Shown piece after piece: positions 26,505-36,642 of a stretch of 64,000 bases of DNA. The stretch comes from JAXMAZ01 sp046350115. Lineage in GTDB: Bacteria > Planctomycetota > Planctomycetia > Gemmatales > Gemmataceae. The DNA lies in NCBI GenBank assembly GCA_046350115.1, contig JAXMAZ010000005.1, positions 1 through 64,000 on the forward strand, read 5' to 3'. Below the pieces are notes generated by a model. It was not told where the DNA came from. It did not search any database and worked only from the letters and a program-made list of their open reading frames with translations. The position numbers were made by a program, and so were the translations under genes. How positions within the stretch are numbered: position 1 is the stretch's first letter; every line of letters begins with the position of its first letter.

Positions 26505-26627
26505 CCCGCCGGCTGGGGTGGGGGTTGGGCGGCCGATGGTGCTAGAATGGCGGGTCGAAGCCGTTCTGTCAGGCCCGCCCCGCGGGGACGCCCCCTCGGC
26601 CCCCGCCTGCTACCGCCCGTAACCCGC

Positions 26628-29600
26628 ATGTCCGACCCCACCCCGCCCCGTGCGAACATCCTGTTGGTGGACGACCGGCCGGCCAACCTGGTCGCCTTGG
26701 AAGTCGTCCTGGCCGACTTGGGGGAGAACCTGGTCCGGGCCGGGTCGGGGGAGGAGGCGCTCCAACGGCTGGCCGAGCGGGACTTCGCCGTCGTCCTGCT
26801 GGACGTCCTCATGCCCGGGCTGTCCGGGTTCGAGACGGCCCAGCGGGTGCGGGCGTCCGACCGGCTGCGGCACACCCCGATCATCTTCCTGACCGCGGCC
26901 GACACCGACGGGTTCCCGCTGACCGAAGCCTACGCCCTCGGGGCGGTCGATTATCTGATCAAACCGATCGTCCCGGCGGTGTTGCGGGCCAAGGTGGCGG
27001 TGTTCGTCGACCTGTACCGCAAAGGGGAGCGGGTCCGGGATCTGGAGCGGCGGGAGCGGGACCGGGCGGAGGAGGGGCGGCAGGCCAGCGAGGCCCGGTA
27101 TCAGGCGCTCGTGGAGGCGACCAGCCACGCCGTCTGGACGTGGTCCCCGGCCGGCGGGGGCGACCAGCGCGGCCAGCAGCGGTGGTGGGCGGAACTGACC
27201 GGTCAGCCGCCGGAGGAGCAGGCGGCGAACGGGGGCGCCGGCTGGCTGGAGGTCGTCCACCCGGACGACCGGGCGGCGGCGGCCGGGGCGTGGGCGGCGG
27301 CCGTGGCCGCCGGGACGGCCTACGACGCCGAGTACCGGGTGCGGGCGCGGGCCGGCGGGTGGCGGCACGTCCGCGCCCGCGGGGTGCCGGTCCGGGCGGC
27401 CGGCGGGGCGGTCCGGGAGTGGGTCGGGACGCTGGACGACCTGACCGAGGTGCGGCAGGCGGACGAGGCCCGGGCCGGGCTGGCCGCCATCGTCGCGTCG
27501 TCCGACGACGCCATCGTCAGCAAGAGCCTGGACGGGGTGATCCGCAGTTGGAACGACGGGGCGGCCCGGCTGTTCGGGTACACGGCCGAGGAGGCGGTCG
27601 GCCGGTCGATCACCCTGATCATCCCGCCGGACCGGCTGGCCGAGGAGCGGGCCATCCTGGACCGGCTCCGCCGCGGGGAGCGGGTGGACCACTTCGAGAC
27701 GGTCCGGGCGGCCAAGGACGGCCGCCGGCTGCACATCTCGCTCACCGTCTCCCCGGTCCGGGACGCCACCGGCCGGGTGGTCGGGGCGTCCAAGGTGGCC
27801 CGGGACGTGACCGACCGGAAGCGGGCCGAGGACGCCCGGTGGTTCCTGGCCGAGGCCGGCGAGACGCTGGCCGCCTCCCTGGACTTCGAGACCACCCTGG
27901 CGGCCGTCGCCCGGCTGGTCGTCCCCCGGCTGGCCGACTGGTGCGGGGTGTACGTCGCCGAGCCGGACGGCCGGCTCCGCCAACTGGCCGTCGCCCCCGC
28001 CGCGGGCGAGGACGCCCCGGACGTCCCCGACGGGGTGGCGGCCGTCGTCCACACCGGGGAGCCGGAGTTCGCCCCCGGGCGGGCCGACGGCGACCGGTCG
28101 GTGATGACCGTGCCGCTCACCGCCCGCGGCCAGACGCTCGGGGCGATCCGGTTCGTGGCCGCCGGGGCCGACCGGCGGTACACCCCGGCCGACCTGGACC
28201 TGGCCCGGGAGGTCGGGCGGCGGGCCGGGCTGGCGGTGGACAACGCCCGGCTGTTCCGGGAGAGCCAGGAGGCGTTGCGGCTGCTGGGCGTGCTGATCGA
28301 GGCGTCCGGCCGGCTGACCGGGTCGCTCCTGCCGCCGGCCGTCCGGGCCGCCGTCCTCGACCTGTCCCACCGGCTGGTGGCGGCCGACGCCTACGCCATC
28401 TGGCGGCTCAGCCCGGACGGGGCCGAGTGGGCGGTGGCCGACTCGGCCGGCCTGTCCGACGCGTTCCTGCGGGCCGACGGCCGCATCCCGGCGGCCGGCC
28501 ACGTCACCCCGGACCGGCCGGTGGTGGCCGAGGACGTGGGCCGGGCGGCCGGGCTGGAGGGCCGCCGGCCGGCCTACGCGGCCGAGGGGATCGCGTCCCT
28601 GCTGGCCGTCCCGCTCAAGACCCACGGGCGGGTGTCTGGCACCCTGGCCTTCTATTACAAGGCCCGGCGGCGGTTCGACGACGTGACCGTCCGGGTGGCG
28701 TCCGCCCTGGCCGACCTGGCCGGGGCGGCCCTGGCCACGGCCGACCTGTACGAGCAGGAGCAGGCGTCCCGCCGGCGGGCCGAGGAGGCGGACCGGCGGA
28801 AGGACGAGTTCCTGGCCATGCTCGCCCACGAGCTGCGGAACCCGCTCGCCCCGCTCCGCAACTCCCTCCAGGTGCTCGCCCTGCGGGGGGACGACCCGGA
28901 CGTCGTCGGCCGGGTCCGGGGGATGATGGACCGGCAGGTGACGCACCTGGTCCGGCTGGTGGACGACCTGCTGGACGTGTCCCGGATCACCGCCGGGAAG
29001 GTGCGGCTGCGGGTCGAGCGGCTGGACCTCGGCCAGATCCTCCGGCAGGCGGCGGCCGACCACCGGCCGGCGTTCGAGGCCAAGGGGGTGGGGCTGGAGG
29101 TCCGCACCCCGGGCCTGCCGGTGTGGGTGTCCGGGGACCCGACCCGGCTGGCCCAGGTGTTCGACAACCTGTTGGTGAACGCCCTGAAGTTCACCTCCCC
29201 GGGCGGGCGGGTGGAGGCAGCGGTGGCGGCCGGCCCGGCCGGCCGGGCGGCCGTCACCGTGCGGGACACCGGGGCCGGGATCGGCCCGGTCATGCTGCCC
29301 CGGCTGTTCCAGCCGTTCGCCCAGGCCGACCGGACGCTCGACCGCAGCGGCGGCGGGCTGGGCCTCGGGCTGGCGATCGTCCGCGGGCTGGTCGAGCTGC
29401 ACGGCGGCACGGTCCGGGCGGACAGCCCGGGGCTGGGGGCGGGGTCCGTGTTCACCCTGGACCTGCCGGCCCTGGCCGAGCCGCCGGCGGTGGCCGGTGG
29501 GCCGCCCCGGCCGGCGCGCGGCCCGCCAACTGCGGGTGCTGGTGGTCGAGGACAACCGGGACGCGGCCGACAGCCTGCGGCTGCTGCTGGAGGCCTACGG

Positions 29601-29886
29601 GTACGAGGTGGCGGTCGCGTACACCGGGCCGGACGGGGTGCGGGCGGCGGCCGAGTCCCGCCCGCAGGTGATCCTGTGCGACATCGGCCTGCCGGGGATG
29701 GACGGGTACGCGGTGGCCGGGGCGGTCCGGCAGAACCCGGCCACCGCGGCGACCCGGCTGGTCGCCCTGACCGGGTACGGCCGGGAGGAGGACCGGCGGC
29801 GGGCGATCGAGGCCGGGTTCGACGACCACCTGACCAAGCCGGCCGACCCGGCCGCCCTGGAGTCGATCCTCGCCGGCCAGGGATGA
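26628..29886 (+). CDS. Hybrid sensor histidine kinase/response regulator, frameshifted before the last receiver domain
   Basis: The order is an N-terminal receiver (about residues 8-130, VVLLDVLMPGLSG), two PAS domains (about 160-280 and 285-400), two GAF domains (about 410-545 and 555-700), HisKA with His734 (LAHELRNPLAPL) and a HATPase domain (DNLLVNALKFTSPGG, GLGLGLAIVRGL). Near 29490 the frame breaks. The downstream +1 frame encodes a complete receiver (LRVLVVEDNRDAADSLRLLL, VILCDIGLPGMDGYAV, LTGYGREED, LTKPADP) to the TGA at 29884-29886. The unshifted frame becomes an arginine/glycine-rich tail. A single indel in a GC run explains this. The kinase is cytoplasmic, with no membrane segments; its signal and target are unknown. 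Confidence 0.9.
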
Positions 29887-29938
29887 CCGCCCGACCGGCG
29901 GCGGGCATCGGAATGCGGTGGGCGCTCGAGGTGCCGAC

Positions 29939-30568
29939 ATGATCGTTCGGGCCGTCCGCTTGATCGCCCTGGTCGCCGGAGCCGCGGCGGCCTGCTACTG
30001 GCTGGCGGACCGGTACGGCGTGTGGGACGCGGCGGTCGCCTGGGCGTGTGGCACGGCGACCGCCTGTGGGGTCGGGGCGGTCCTGCTGCGGTGCAGCCCG
30101 GTCGGCCGGGTCGGGTGGCAGAACCGGGTGGCCGCGTACCTGGTCCCGTGGGGGTGGCGGCTGGGCCGGGGGGCACTCTGGCCGATCCCGGCCGCGTCGT
30201 GGGCGGTGTGGCTGGCGATCGGGGCAGCGACCTTCCTGCTCCGACCGGCGGCCGAGGAGATTGACGCGACGGCGACGACCGTCCAAGTCTTGCTGTTCGT
30301 CGCCTGGATGGCCGACGGGGCCGGGGTTCTGTTCGTGCTCGGCACCCTCCGTCAGCACTACCCGCCTGGCTCGGCCGGCGGGCGGACGCTGTGGAAAGTC
30401 GCGGGGGTGCTGGTCACGCTCGTCGTCGGCAGCGTCGGGCTGTACCTGGGCGGCCTGCCGGTCCTGGCGCTGCTCGTGGCCGGCGGCCCGCCGGCGCTCG
30501 TGGCCGGTGGGTACGGGCTGTTCCTCGCCGTGGTACTCGTGGCGGGGCGGAACTCCCGGTGGAACTGA
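29939..30568 (+). CDS. Polytopic membrane protein, unknown function
   Basis: A 209-residue protein with about five or six hydrophobic helices: VRLIALVAGAAAACYWLA, VAWACGTATACGVGAVLL, AASWAVWLAIGAATFLL, TVQVLLFVAWMADGAGVLFV, VAGVLVTLVVGSVGLYL and VAGGYGLFLAVVLVAG. No catalytic motif is seen and I do not recognise the family. The ATG at 29939 is preferred to a GTG seven codons earlier. It lies 52 bp after the hybrid kinase and converges with the enolase-superfamily gene, so it may be co-transcribed with the kinase. Confidence 0.75.
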   Translation: MIVRAVRLIALVAGAAAACYWLADRYGVWDAAVAWACGTATACGVGAVLLRCSPVGRVGWQNRVAAYLVPWGWRLGRGALWPIPAASWAVWLAIGAATFLLRPAAEEIDATATTVQVLLFVAWMADGAGVLFVLGTLRQHYPPGSAGGRTLWKVAGVLVTLVVGSVGLYLGGLPVLALLVAGGPPALVAGGYGLFLAVVLVAGRNSRWN

Positions 30569-30580
30569 CCCGGTCGCCCC

Positions 30581-31684
30581 TCACGACACGGTGACGACGG
30601 GCGGGCCGAGCACGTCCAGGACCGGCCGGACGCCAAGCCCGGGTGCGGTCGGCGCCGCCATCCGGCCGTTCACCCGCCGCGGGGCGCCGTCGGCGAACGA
30701 GACGGTGACGTAGCTGTTGAAGTCGGTGGTGGTGAACAGGAAGTCCGGCGGGGTGCTGTGGGCCAGGTGGGCGATGGCGGCCGTGGCGATATCCCCGCCC
30801 CAACTGTCTTCGAGGGTCATGGCCAGGCCCATGCTGACGCACAGGTCGCGGGCCTGCCGGGTCTTGGTCAGCCCGCCGAGCTTGCTGATCTTCAGGTTCA
30901 CCACGTCCGCCGCTAGGTCGGCCTTCGCCCGCAGCAGCACGTCCAGGCCGTCGATGTTCTCGTCCAGGACGAAGGGGTGGTCGGTGTGCCGGCGGACGCT
31001 CAGGCACTCCTCGTAGGTCAGGCACGGCTGCTCGATGTACACGTCCACGTCCCGGACCGCCCGGACGACCCGCATCGCCTCGTGCTGGGTCCAGCCGGTG
31101 TTGGCGTCCGCGACCAGCCGGTCGCCGGGGAGCAGCTTGGCGGCGACGGCCCGGATGCGGGCGATGTCCGTGTCCGGGTCGCCGCCCACTTTCAGTTGGA
31201 ACCGCGTGTACCCCTCGGCCCGGTAGCCGGCCACGCGGGCGGCCATCTCGTCCGGGGACTCCTGGGAGATGGCCCGGTACAGGCCGAAGTCGTCCCCGTA
31301 CCGGCCGCCGAGCAGGTGGCAGACCGGCAGCCCGGCCGCCTGCCCGAGGATGTCCCAGCAGGCGACGTCGATCCCGCTCTTGACGTAGGGGTGCCCCTTC
31401 AGGGCCGCGTCCATGACCCGGTTCAGCTTGCCGAGCTGCCGCGGGTCGTGGCCGAGCAGGTGCGGCCCCAACTCCCGCAGCCCGGCCCGCACCCCGTCGG
31501 CGTAGGCCGGCAGGTAGAACGGGCCGAGCGGGCACACCTCCCCGTGGCCGACCAGCCCGGCGTCCGTCTCGACCCGGACCACCGTGCTGTCGAACACCGT
31601 CACCGACTTGCCGCCGGACCACTTGTAGGTGGTCTCATGCAACGGCAGCTCGACCCGGTACGCCAGGATGCGTGTGATCCGCAT
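30581..31684 (-). CDS. Enolase-superfamily (mandelate racemase/muconate lactonizing type) enzyme, possibly a hydroxyproline dehydratase or epimerase
   Basis: A 367-residue MR/MLE enzyme. Catalytic features are visible: Lys165 in QLKVGGDP (a KxG variant), metal ligands Asp193 (VADANTGW), Glu218 (YIEQP) and Asp241 (VLDEN), and Lys265/Lys268 in NLKISKLGG. Such enzymes abstract a proton alpha to a carboxylate using Mg2+. The KVGGDP and DANTGW signatures are like those I associate with cis-3-hydroxy-L-proline dehydratases and proline-betaine epimerases, but this cannot be settled from sequence. It is cytoplasmic. The next gene upstream, 82 bp away on the same strand, is a secreted PQQ propeller. 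Confidence 0.85.
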   Translation of the reverse strand: MRITRILAYRVELPLHETTYKWSGGKSVTVFDSTVVRVETDAGLVGHGEVCPLGPFYLPAYADGVRAGLRELGPHLLGHDPRQLGKLNRVMDAALKGHPYVKSGIDVACWDILGQAAGLPVCHLLGGRYGDDFGLYRAISQESPDEMAARVAGYRAEGYTRFQLKVGGDPDTDIARIRAVAAKLLPGDRLVADANTGWTQHEAMRVVRAVRDVDVYIEQPCLTYEECLSVRRHTDHPFVLDENIDGLDVLLRAKADLAADVVNLKISKLGGLTKTRQARDLCVSMGLAMTLEDSWGGDIATAAIAHLAHSTPPDFLFTTTDFNSYVTVSFADGAPRRVNGRMAAPTAPGLGVRPVLDVLGPPVVTVS

Positions 31685-31765
31685 TACGGTCAGTCTCTCT
31701 TGGTGGTGAGTGTTCCCCAGGCGTGTGTCATCGGCGGGGCCGGGCGAGGGCGGCGCGTGGCGGTT

Positions 31766-33091
31766 TCACCGGCCGGCCCCCGGGGGGGACTGGATGCAGT
31801 AGAGGGCGGCGGCAGTCCGCACGAACAGCCGGCCGTCGGCCACCGCCGGGGTCGCCAGGGCCACCTCACCCAGCGGGTTCTTGCCGAGCAGTTCGAACTC
31901 CGGCCCGGCCTTCACCACGTAGGTGGTGCCCTCTTCGCTCAGGCAGAACACCTTCCCGTCGTAGGCCCACGGGGAGGCGGTGAAGCTGCCGCCCAGCCGC
32001 TGCCGCTCGTACACCGGCTTGCCGGTGCGGGCCTCGAAGCAGGAAATCATCCCGGTCGAGTACAGCACGTACAGGTGGTCGCCGAGGACGAGCGGGGTCG
32101 GGTGGTACGCCCCGGCCGGCTCCCGGTACCAGGCGATGAACTGGTTGCTCGTCTCCCCCTTCTTCAGCGAGATGTCGCCCGACGCCCCGGGGCGGACGGC
32201 GAACACCGGCCGCGGCCGGCCGAACTCGTACCCCGAGCTGACGATCAGCAGGTCGCCGGCGGCCACCGGCGCCGGCACGCAGATGGACGACATGCCGCCG
32301 AACTCCCACAGCAGCTTGCCGTCCAGCCCGTAGGACCGGACCTTGCCCTTGCCGCTGGTGACGATCTCTGTGCGGTCGGCCGTCCGCCAGACGAACGGGG
32401 TGGCCCAGTTGCTCTTCTCCGCCCGATCGACGGACCACACGTCCTTGCCGGTCCGGGCGTCGATCGCCACCAGGAACGACTTCCGCTCGTTGTCGTTGAC
32501 CAGGTACAGCCGGCCGTCGTGCAGCACCGGGGACGCCCCGGTCCCCCAGTCCAGTTGGGTCGGCACCACCTCCCACCGGCGGGACCAGAGTAGGGCGCCG
32601 GCGGTGTCGTAGCAGAACAGCCCGACGTTGCCGAAGTAGGCGTACACCCGTTCGCCGTCGCACACCGGGGTCTCGGAGGCGTAGCTCGCCTTCACGTGGA
32701 TCGGGTGTTCCGGCCGGCCCTTGTGGGCGACCCGCTCCCACAGCACTTTGCCGGTAGCGGCGTCCAGACAGAACACCGTCCAGCGGTGCTCGCCGGCGTG
32801 GGTCTTGGTGTCCTTCGGGGCGTAGTACCCGGTCTTCGGGGCGGCCGCTTTGCCCTCCGTCACGCAACTGGTGACGTACACCCTGCCGCCGACCACGATC
32901 GGGCACGACCAGCCGAGGCCGGGCAGGTCGGCCTTCCAGGCCAGGTTCTGGGTCGGCGTCCAGGTGTCCGGCGGGAGCACCCGGTCGGCGACGACCCCGG
33001 CGCCCGGGCCGCGGAACTGGGGCCAGTCCCCCGCCCGGGCGGGACCGGCGGCGACGGCCAGGGCGGCGAACGCGATCAGGCGAGCGGTCAC
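31766..33091 (-). CDS. Secreted PQQ-like (BamB-type) beta-propeller protein
   Basis: A 441-residue protein starting at GTG 33091, preceded by AGGGGAGGACACCC. The signal peptide is RLIAFAALAVAAGPARAG, followed by DWPQFRGPGAGVV, typical of planctomycete PQQ-like proteins. Eight propeller blades follow with patterns such as WTVFCLDAATGKVLWERVA, GRLYLVNDNERKSFLVAIDA and VLGDHLYVLYSTGMISCFEA. No PQQ-dehydrogenase catalytic residues are evident, so this is a binding propeller in the periplasm. A longer open frame upstream runs into the palindromic element at 33176 and is not used. Probably monocistronic. Confidence 0.88.
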   Translation of the reverse strand: MTARLIAFAALAVAAGPARAGDWPQFRGPGAGVVADRVLPPDTWTPTQNLAWKADLPGLGWSCPIVVGGRVYVTSCVTEGKAAAPKTGYYAPKDTKTHAGEHRWTVFCLDAATGKVLWERVAHKGRPEHPIHVKASYASETPVCDGERVYAYFGNVGLFCYDTAGALLWSRRWEVVPTQLDWGTGASPVLHDGRLYLVNDNERKSFLVAIDARTGKDVWSVDRAEKSNWATPFVWRTADRTEIVTSGKGKVRSYGLDGKLLWEFGGMSSICVPAPVAAGDLLIVSSGYEFGRPRPVFAVRPGASGDISLKKGETSNQFIAWYREPAGAYHPTPLVLGDHLYVLYSTGMISCFEARTGKPVYERQRLGGSFTASPWAYDGKVFCLSEEGTTYVVKAGPEFELLGKNPLGEVALATPAVADGRLFVRTAAALYCIQSPPGAGR

Positions 33092-33175
33092 GGGTGTCCT
33101 CCCCTCGAGCGGCGGTGGATGCCGTTGTAGCCAACCGCCGCCCGCCGGGCGATGGCGGGCGGTGAGGTCGCTCTC

Positions 33176-33293
33176 GCTCGGTCGAAGTCCTGGCGAGCGG
33201 GGGCGTAAGCCCCCCTGTTGGAGCGCCCCGCCAGTGGCAGCAACAGGGGGCTTACGCCCCCGCTCGCCAAGACCCGGGGGATTTCGACCGAGC
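33176..33293. repeat. Inverted repeat with GCTCGGTCGAA ends and GGGGGCGTAAGCCCCC core
   Basis: The ends GCTCGGTCGAA and TTCGACCGAGC frame arms containing GGCGAGCGGGGGCGTAAGCC and its complement, with CTGTTG / CAACAG at the inner edge. The arms are about 45 bp. It shares core words with 33385-33481 and 38185-38273, so these three form one family. Confidence 0.85.
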
Positions 33294-33384
33294 AAGGTCG
33301 CTCCCTCACCCCACGGGGCGTCGGCCCGAGGGCCACCAGACCAGGCCGGGAGGTGCTGTACCCGCTGTGAAAGCAGGTTGCTCT

Positions 33385-33481
33385 GTTGAAATCCGGGCGA
33401 GCCGGGGGCGTCAGCCCCGGTGACGGCTCACACCCGCGGGCTGACACCCCCGGCTCGCCAGGGAATGGGAGGGGTTTCAAC
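33385..33481. repeat. Inverted repeat with GTTGAAA ends and CGAGCCGGGGGCGTCAGCCC core
   Basis: The left arm from 33385 (GTTGAAATCCGGGCGAGCC...) and the right arm to 33481 (...GGCTCGCC and TTTCAAC) are about 35 bp with mismatches. It lies just after the 3' end of the sulfatase gene (33496), where it may also act as a terminator. It is of the same family as 33176-33293. Confidence 0.8.
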
Positions 33482-33495
33482 TGTCCGGCCTTCCG

Positions 33496-35256
33496 TCACT
33501 TGCTGCCGCCGCTCTCCATCAGCTTCTTCATCACGTCATCGAGGTTGAAGCTGGCGGCCTTCTGCCGGGGCGGGTAGTCCTTGAACGTCATCAGGAACTT
33601 GCCGACGTAGTCCTGGGCCGGGACCAGCAGGAACGCCCGGTCGAGGAGCCAGTCGTAGTAGGTGTTCGAGGTGACGTCCGCCCGCTCGTACGGGTCCAGC
33701 CGCAGGTTGAAGATCTTCGGCACCCGCAGGGCGATGAACGGCTCGGCCCACACCCGCAGGGTGCCCGGCGCCCGCTGCTCCAGGAACACCAGCTTGAAGT
33801 TGTCGTACCGCAGGGCGGTCAACTGCTGGTCGTCGTTGCAGTAGATGAACGACTCCCGCGGCCCCTTCTCGGCCTGCCCGGTCAGGTGCGGGAGCAGGTT
33901 GTACCCGTCCAGGTGCACCTTGTAGGTCGTGTCCCCGACCGTGTGCCCCTTGAGCAGCTTGTCGGTCACGTCGGCCTCGCCGGCGATGGCCGCCAGGGTC
34001 GGCAGCCAGTCGAGGTGGGAGACGATCTGGTTGGACACGCTGCCCGGCTTGATCTTGCCCGGCCACTTGACCAGGCAGGGCACCCGGTACGCCCCCTCCC
34101 AGTTCGAGTTCTTCTCGTTCCGGAACGGGGTCATCGCCCCGTCCGGCCAGGTGTTCATGTGCGGGCCGTTGTCCGTCGAGTACATGACGAACGTGTTGTC
34201 CGCGACGCCCGCGTCGTCGAGCGCCTTGAGCACGGTGCCGACGTTCTTGTCGTGGTCGATCATGGCGTCGACGTACTCGCTCATCCACCGGCCCGACTGG
34301 CCGACGCTGGCCGGCTTGACGTAGGTGCGGAAGTGCATGTGGGTGAAGTTCACCCAGACGAAGAACGGCTTGCCGGCCTTCGCCTGCCGGCCGATGAACT
34401 CGGCCGCCCGGTCGGCGACGTCGTCGTCGATCGTCTCCATCCGCTTCTTGGTCAGCGGGCCGGTGTCCTTGATCGTCTGCTTGCCGACCCGGCCGAACCG
34501 CGGGTCGACGGTCGCGTCGTCCTGGGCGGAGGCCTTGCAGTCCAGCACCCCGCGGGGGCCGTACCGGGCGCGGAACGCCGGGTCCTTCGGGTAGTCCCGG
34601 TGCTCCGGCTCCTCCTCCGCGTTCAGGTGGTACAGGTTGCCGTAGAACTCGTCGAACCCGTGCACGGTCGGCAGGAACTCGTTCCGGTCGCCCAGGTGGT
34701 TCTTGCCGAACTGGCCGGTCGCGTACCCGAGCGGCTTGAGCACCCCGGCGATGGTCGGGTCCTCCTTCCGCAGCCCGAGCGGCGCGCCCGGCAGGCCGAC
34801 CTTCGTCAGCCCGGTCCGCATGCCGTGCTGGCCGGTGATGAAGCTGGACCGGCCGGCGGTGCAGCTCTGCTCGCCGTAGTAGTCGGTGAACAGCAGCCCC
34901 TCCTTGGCGATCCGGTCGATGTTCGGGGTCTGGTAGCCCATCAGCCCCCGCGTGTACGCGCTCAGGTTCGACTGGCCGATGTCGTCGCCCCAGATGATGC
35001 AGATGTTCGGCTTCGTCCCGTCCCGCTGGGCGAGGGCGGACACCCGCCGGTTGTGGGCGGTCAGCGCGGCCGGCCCGGGGGCCGGGTCACAGCACGGCGG
35101 GTCGAGCTTCGGGCTTGCACCGGCCGACGCCGCGGCGGGCCGTTCCGACGCGACCACCGGGCGGGACAGGGTCAAATGGCCGGCCGCGGCCGCCCAGCCG
35201 AGGGCGGCCCCGGCCGCCACCAGGGCCGCCGAGGTCAGGGTCGAACGGTCGATCAT
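33496..35256 (-). CDS. Secreted formylglycine-dependent sulfatase (arylsulfatase type)
   Basis: A 586-residue exported sulfatase that hydrolyses sulfate esters, probably on polysaccharides. The N-terminal signal or anchor covers about residues 8-30. The active-site signature is Cys132-T-A-G-R (QSCTAGRSSFITGQHG), where the cysteine is converted to formylglycine. Metal ligands include Asp91/Asp92 (WGDDIG) and the STDNGPHMN motif. The C-terminal domain (YCNDDQQLTALRYDNFKLVF, VPKIFNLRLDPYERADV) is typical of family S1. The ATG at 35256 follows GAGGAGGCG. Planctomycetes are rich in sulfatases; no maturation enzyme is in the window. The divergent neighbour is an AraC regulator 250 bp away. Confidence 0.93.
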   Translation of the reverse strand: MIDRSTLTSAALVAAGAALGWAAAAGHLTLSRPVVASERPAAASAGASPKLDPPCCDPAPGPAALTAHNRRVSALAQRDGTKPNICIIWGDDIGQSNLSAYTRGLMGYQTPNIDRIAKEGLLFTDYYGEQSCTAGRSSFITGQHGMRTGLTKVGLPGAPLGLRKEDPTIAGVLKPLGYATGQFGKNHLGDRNEFLPTVHGFDEFYGNLYHLNAEEEPEHRDYPKDPAFRARYGPRGVLDCKASAQDDATVDPRFGRVGKQTIKDTGPLTKKRMETIDDDVADRAAEFIGRQAKAGKPFFVWVNFTHMHFRTYVKPASVGQSGRWMSEYVDAMIDHDKNVGTVLKALDDAGVADNTFVMYSTDNGPHMNTWPDGAMTPFRNEKNSNWEGAYRVPCLVKWPGKIKPGSVSNQIVSHLDWLPTLAAIAGEADVTDKLLKGHTVGDTTYKVHLDGYNLLPHLTGQAEKGPRESFIYCNDDQQLTALRYDNFKLVFLEQRAPGTLRVWAEPFIALRVPKIFNLRLDPYERADVTSNTYYDWLLDRAFLLVPAQDYVGKFLMTFKDYPPRQKAASFNLDDVMKKLMESGGSK

Positions 35257-35505
35257 GAACGCCTCCTCGAGTGCGCAATCCGGACCCGGCCGTGGTAGCC
35301 CCGGGACATAGCGGTTATAATCCCGCCGTCGCACTGGTTTCACGCAGAATCTGTCGCGTATCCAAAAACGGCAACGCCGGGGTCCGGCCGGGCGGCTCGC
35401 CGGCTGGGCCGTACCCAAACGCGTCTGCCGATGCGTCTGCCCGGGCGTCAACGGTGTCGGTCCGAACCCGTCACAAACCGTCGGCAGCCGGGCGGAGGGG
35501 TGTGA

Positions 35506-36525
35506 ATGTCCTCGAACCATGACCGCCACACCGCCGGGCCGGGGGGCGTACCGGCCCGGGGCGGCACGGGGGTTCGTCCCCCGCCACCGCCGCCCCCGGG
35601 GGCACGGGTCATCCGCCTGACCGAGATCGACCAGGCGGCGGCATTCTTCGCCGCCTGGCAGGGGCGGCTCGAGCAGCTCTCCCGCGGCCGGTTCGAGGGG
35701 TCGCTCCGGGTCGTTCACACCGGGACCGTGCGACTCGTGGCCGCCGACGCGAACCAGCGGTTACGGCTCAGCGGGCGAGACGCCGCCGGCCTCTGCTCGG
35801 TCCACCTGGTGACCCCGGAGAACGCGGCGGCGCTGTGGCATGGTCGGCGGCTCGAGCCTGGCCAGTTCGTGGTCCACGGGCCCGAGGCCGAGACCGACCA
35901 CTGTACGGCCCGGCGGCTGGAGTCGTTGGCCCTGACGGTCCGCGCGGACGTGTTGGAGGAGGCCGGCCGCTCGCTGCTGCACACCGACGGCTGGGCCGTG
36001 CCCCGCACCTGGGCGGCGCGCCGGCCGCCGCCCGCGGCGTTCGACGATCTGACCCGCCGGCTGACCGTGCTGCTGAGCGCCGCGGTGGCCGACCCCTCTC
36101 TGCTCGGCACGCCCGAGGGTCGCCGGCTGGAGCAGGAGTGCCTGCGGTCGATGGCCGCCTGTTTCGCCTCGGCGCCCGAGCCGCTGCCGGCCCTGCCCGT
36201 GCGGGCGGGAATGACCCGCCGGGCCGAGGACTTTTTTCAGGCCCGGCTCGGCGACGCGGTGGGGGCGGTCGACGTGTGCCGCGAACTCGGCGTCAGCGAC
36301 CGGACGCTGCGGCTGGCGTTCCGCGAGCGGTTCGGGGTCGGGCCGATGGCGTACTACAAGTGCCTCCGGCTGAACGCCGTGCGGGCCGAACTCAAAGCGG
36401 ACCCGGCCGCCGTGATCGCCCGGGTAGCCCGGGAATACGGCTTCCACCACCTCGGGAACTTCGCGGCCGACTACCGCCGCCAGTTTGGCGAGCCGCCGTC
36501 GGCCGTGAAGCGGCCCGGCGCCTGA
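35506..36525 (+). CDS. AraC-family transcription regulator
   Basis: A 339-residue regulator. Residues about 35-200 form an AraC-binding-like sensor region (VIRLTEIDQAAAFFAAWQ, GSLRVVHTGTVRLVAADANQ), and residues about 235-330 a two-helix-turn-helix AraC domain (GAVDVCRELGVSDRTLRLAF, RERFGVGPMAYYKCLRLNAV, VAREYGFHHLGNFAADYRRQ then FGEPPS). The overall plan resembles EutR-like regulators. It is divergent to the sulfatase and upstream of a porin gene by 118 bp, so either could be a target. The ligand is unknown. The N-terminal 30 residues are proline-rich and disordered. Confidence 0.9.
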   Translation: MSSNHDRHTAGPGGVPARGGTGVRPPPPPPPGARVIRLTEIDQAAAFFAAWQGRLEQLSRGRFEGSLRVVHTGTVRLVAADANQRLRLSGRDAAGLCSVHLVTPENAAALWHGRRLEPGQFVVHGPEAETDHCTARRLESLALTVRADVLEEAGRSLLHTDGWAVPRTWAARRPPPAAFDDLTRRLTVLLSAAVADPSLLGTPEGRRLEQECLRSMAACFASAPEPLPALPVRAGMTRRAEDFFQARLGDAVGAVDVCRELGVSDRTLRLAFRERFGVGPMAYYKCLRLNAVRAELKADPAAVIARVAREYGFHHLGNFAADYRRQFGEPPSAVKRPGA

Positions 36526-36642
36526 CCCGCCGGCGTTCGCCCCCTCCCCGCCCCCCGGAACACGCCCGCATTGACGCCGCGGGGGCGGATCGTTATCAGG
36601 CCGCCGTGTGCGGGGGCGTTACTCGCAATTCATGGGCAGGCC

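Noticed and set aside
31692..31765. A promoter or riboswitch between the enolase-type and PQQ genes
   Set aside because: Too short and without a recognisable structure or promoter pair.
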